Below, one piece after another: positions 62,704 through 64,000 of a stretch of DNA of 64,000 nucleotides. The notes under the pieces are model-generated. The model had not been told where the DNA came from and did no database searches. It saw only the letters and a program-made list of their open reading frames with translations. The stretch is from Cavenderia fasciculata (lineage: Eukaryota > Evosea > Eumycetozoa > Acytosteliales > Cavenderiaceae). A program made the position numbers and the translations under genes. Position 1 is the first letter of the stretch. Each line of letters starts with the position of its first letter. The stretch is from the NCBI RefSeq assembly GCF_000203815.1, contig NW_004457737.1:434001-498000 (forward strand). Direction: 5' to 3'.

Positions 62704-64000
62704 ATGAAAGGTACTTGTTGTATTTTTAATTTTTTGCTGCTTTTTTTGATGTTCACGAGTGTGGTGTACACACAAGCAAACTTGCCACCTAGTGAAAGTA
62801 AGTTAGAAGATTATTATCACATTATCATTCATTACTTTGTTGTATTAATATATTAATTAATTATAAACTATACACTACAGTCGCATCAGCAGTTTTTATT
62901 ATTAGGTTTGTATTTTATAGAGAGGAAGGGAGATATTCATATATATGAATTGAATTAATATTAATATTCTGTTTACTTACTCTATATTTCTATGTATTGA
63001 TATTTTAGACAATATGGTCTTACTACATTTCAAGATAATAGATTATGTTCATTAGTTTTCTTTTGTGAGAATTTACCTGATGGTTTTACTCATATCACTC
63101 AAATGTAAGATATCTTAGAAAGATGATTAATCACGCTTGGTGTGTTCTTGTGAGATTCAATTTCATTAATGTTATTTCATGTTTACTACTATTTAGTTCA
63201 ATCATAGTCAACACTTTTACAAATGTTGGAATACCAGACCCTAATACTGTATTGGATCTGCCTTACTTGCGACTCTTTAACTTACTTTACAAGGATCCTT
63301 CAAAACAGGTTGCCAATCAGACCATCAATTTATTAGAGTACATGAGACCATTGACGAATCTGACCTCTATCAATATCGTTTCCGACCCTTCCTTGACGTA
63401 TTTACCAACAACAGGATTTGATTCACGTGCTAAACTTGAAATGTTTACTGTGGATTCTATTAACATACGTGCCGTTCCAGAGGGTTTCTTAAACAACTCG
63501 ATCAAACTGAATTTCCTCCAATTCCTGGCGCCCATCGAATCGATAGTCATTGACGATTCATACAATTTCCCATCTTTAAAGACACTACAAATACATTCAA
63601 ATCGTACCACTGCTAGTCTTGGATTACATTTCCTCAACATTACAACAAAATCATTTCCAATTTTGGAAAATTGGTAAGTAGATAAGTATATATATATTTC
63701 AATTATATAATATATATTAACAACATTTGTTGTTTTGTTGTTGAATATAGTAATATTGTTAGTTTACCAGGATCAAATACAACGGTTTATCATTCAATTT
63801 CGAATCTCAACTCATTGTATTGCGGTGCTCTAGATGAAAATGGAGGGGATTGCCATTTGGTAATTGGTAATCCTCAAAGTTCACAATTTGTGTATGTATT
63901 GTATAAAGAAAGAAATACAAACAGTCAAACTGTATGATCATTTTACTCAATTTACTTTTTTTTCTAGAACGGTTAGAGGACATCAGTCTACCTTATCACC
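62704..64000 (+). CDS. second LRR / TIG / EGF-type surface protein, 3' part outside window
   Basis: Exons 62704-62797, 62881-62905, 63009-63104, 63197-63673 and 63751-63891, and an exon from 63968 that runs off the edge; all in phase. It encodes a signal peptide (LLLFLMFTSVVYTQA), the same cap as its neighbour (RQYGLTTFQDNRLC) and leucine-rich repeats (GIPDPNTVLDLPYLRLFNLL, MRPLTNLTSINIVSDPSL, FPSLKTLQIHS). Exon 2 is 25 bp, exactly as in the upstream paralogue. Two short LRR exons of the neighbour correspond to one 141-bp exon here. The family predicts TIG repeats, EGF modules and a TM beyond the window edge. Confidence 0.8.

Noticed and set aside
1-64000. Retroelements or virus-like elements
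   Set aside because: I found no reverse transcriptase, integrase, capsid or envelope-like reading frame and no long terminal repeats.

Overview
The window looks like nuclear DNA of a dictyostelid social amoeba. The evidence is AT-rich spacers full of mono-, di- and trinucleotide runs, short AT-rich GT-AG introns (about 60-170 bp), coding sequence loaded with poly-Asn, poly-Gln, poly-Ser and poly-Asp tracts, and families typical of the group (FNIP repeats, LRR/TIG/EGF cell-surface proteins, type III glutamine synthetase). Genus cannot be decided from the sequence alone. I saw no rRNA, no CRISPR, no convincing tRNA, and no retroelement or virus-like element.

Layout. 0-8 kb: a RING-type protein (open at the left edge), an F-box/LRR-like protein, ASCC2, and an unrecognised Ser/Asn-rich protein. 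8-11 kb: a gene-poor, repeat-rich tract with several palindromes. 11-15.7 kb: a GNAT acetyltransferase convergent with 5-oxoprolinase. 16-19 kb: a small amplified locus with one intact 95-residue gene, a frameshifted inverted paralogue, another broken gene and duplicated promoter blocks. 19-32 kb: housekeeping genes (ATPAF1, type III glutamine synthetase, an MFSD8/CLN7-like transporter, a CM1/CDK5RAP2-type centrosomal coiled-coil protein). 32-34.7 kb: a patch with two copies of an inverted-repeat hairpin, a DDE transposase fragment, a cluster of palindromes and a hypothetical gene with two frame breaks. 35-41 kb: PEX12, a broken FNIP/kinase locus, ISY1 and glucose-6-phosphate isomerase. 41-44.4 kb: a spliced HNH-nuclease-domain gene and a decayed tandem copy. 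46.5-51.9 kb: a full ABCA-type transporter; 1.5 kb downstream is a broken copy of one of its exons with its intron. 53.9-64 kb: a cluster of surface-receptor genes: a decayed C-type-lectin/TIG/EGF gene on the minus strand, divergent from an intact LRR/TIG/EGF gene, followed by a second LRR gene that runs off the right edge.

The housekeeping genes do not form an operon-like unit. They fall into glutathione and glutamine metabolism, mitochondrial F1 assembly, splicing, peroxisome import, the centrosome, glycolysis and ribosome quality control. The dynamic parts are the duplicated families: the HNH pair, the small-protein pair, the ABCA exon copy, the FNIP/kinase remnant and the receptor cluster. 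Most multi-exon models were built by hand from GT-AG sites and checked for phase at every junction.
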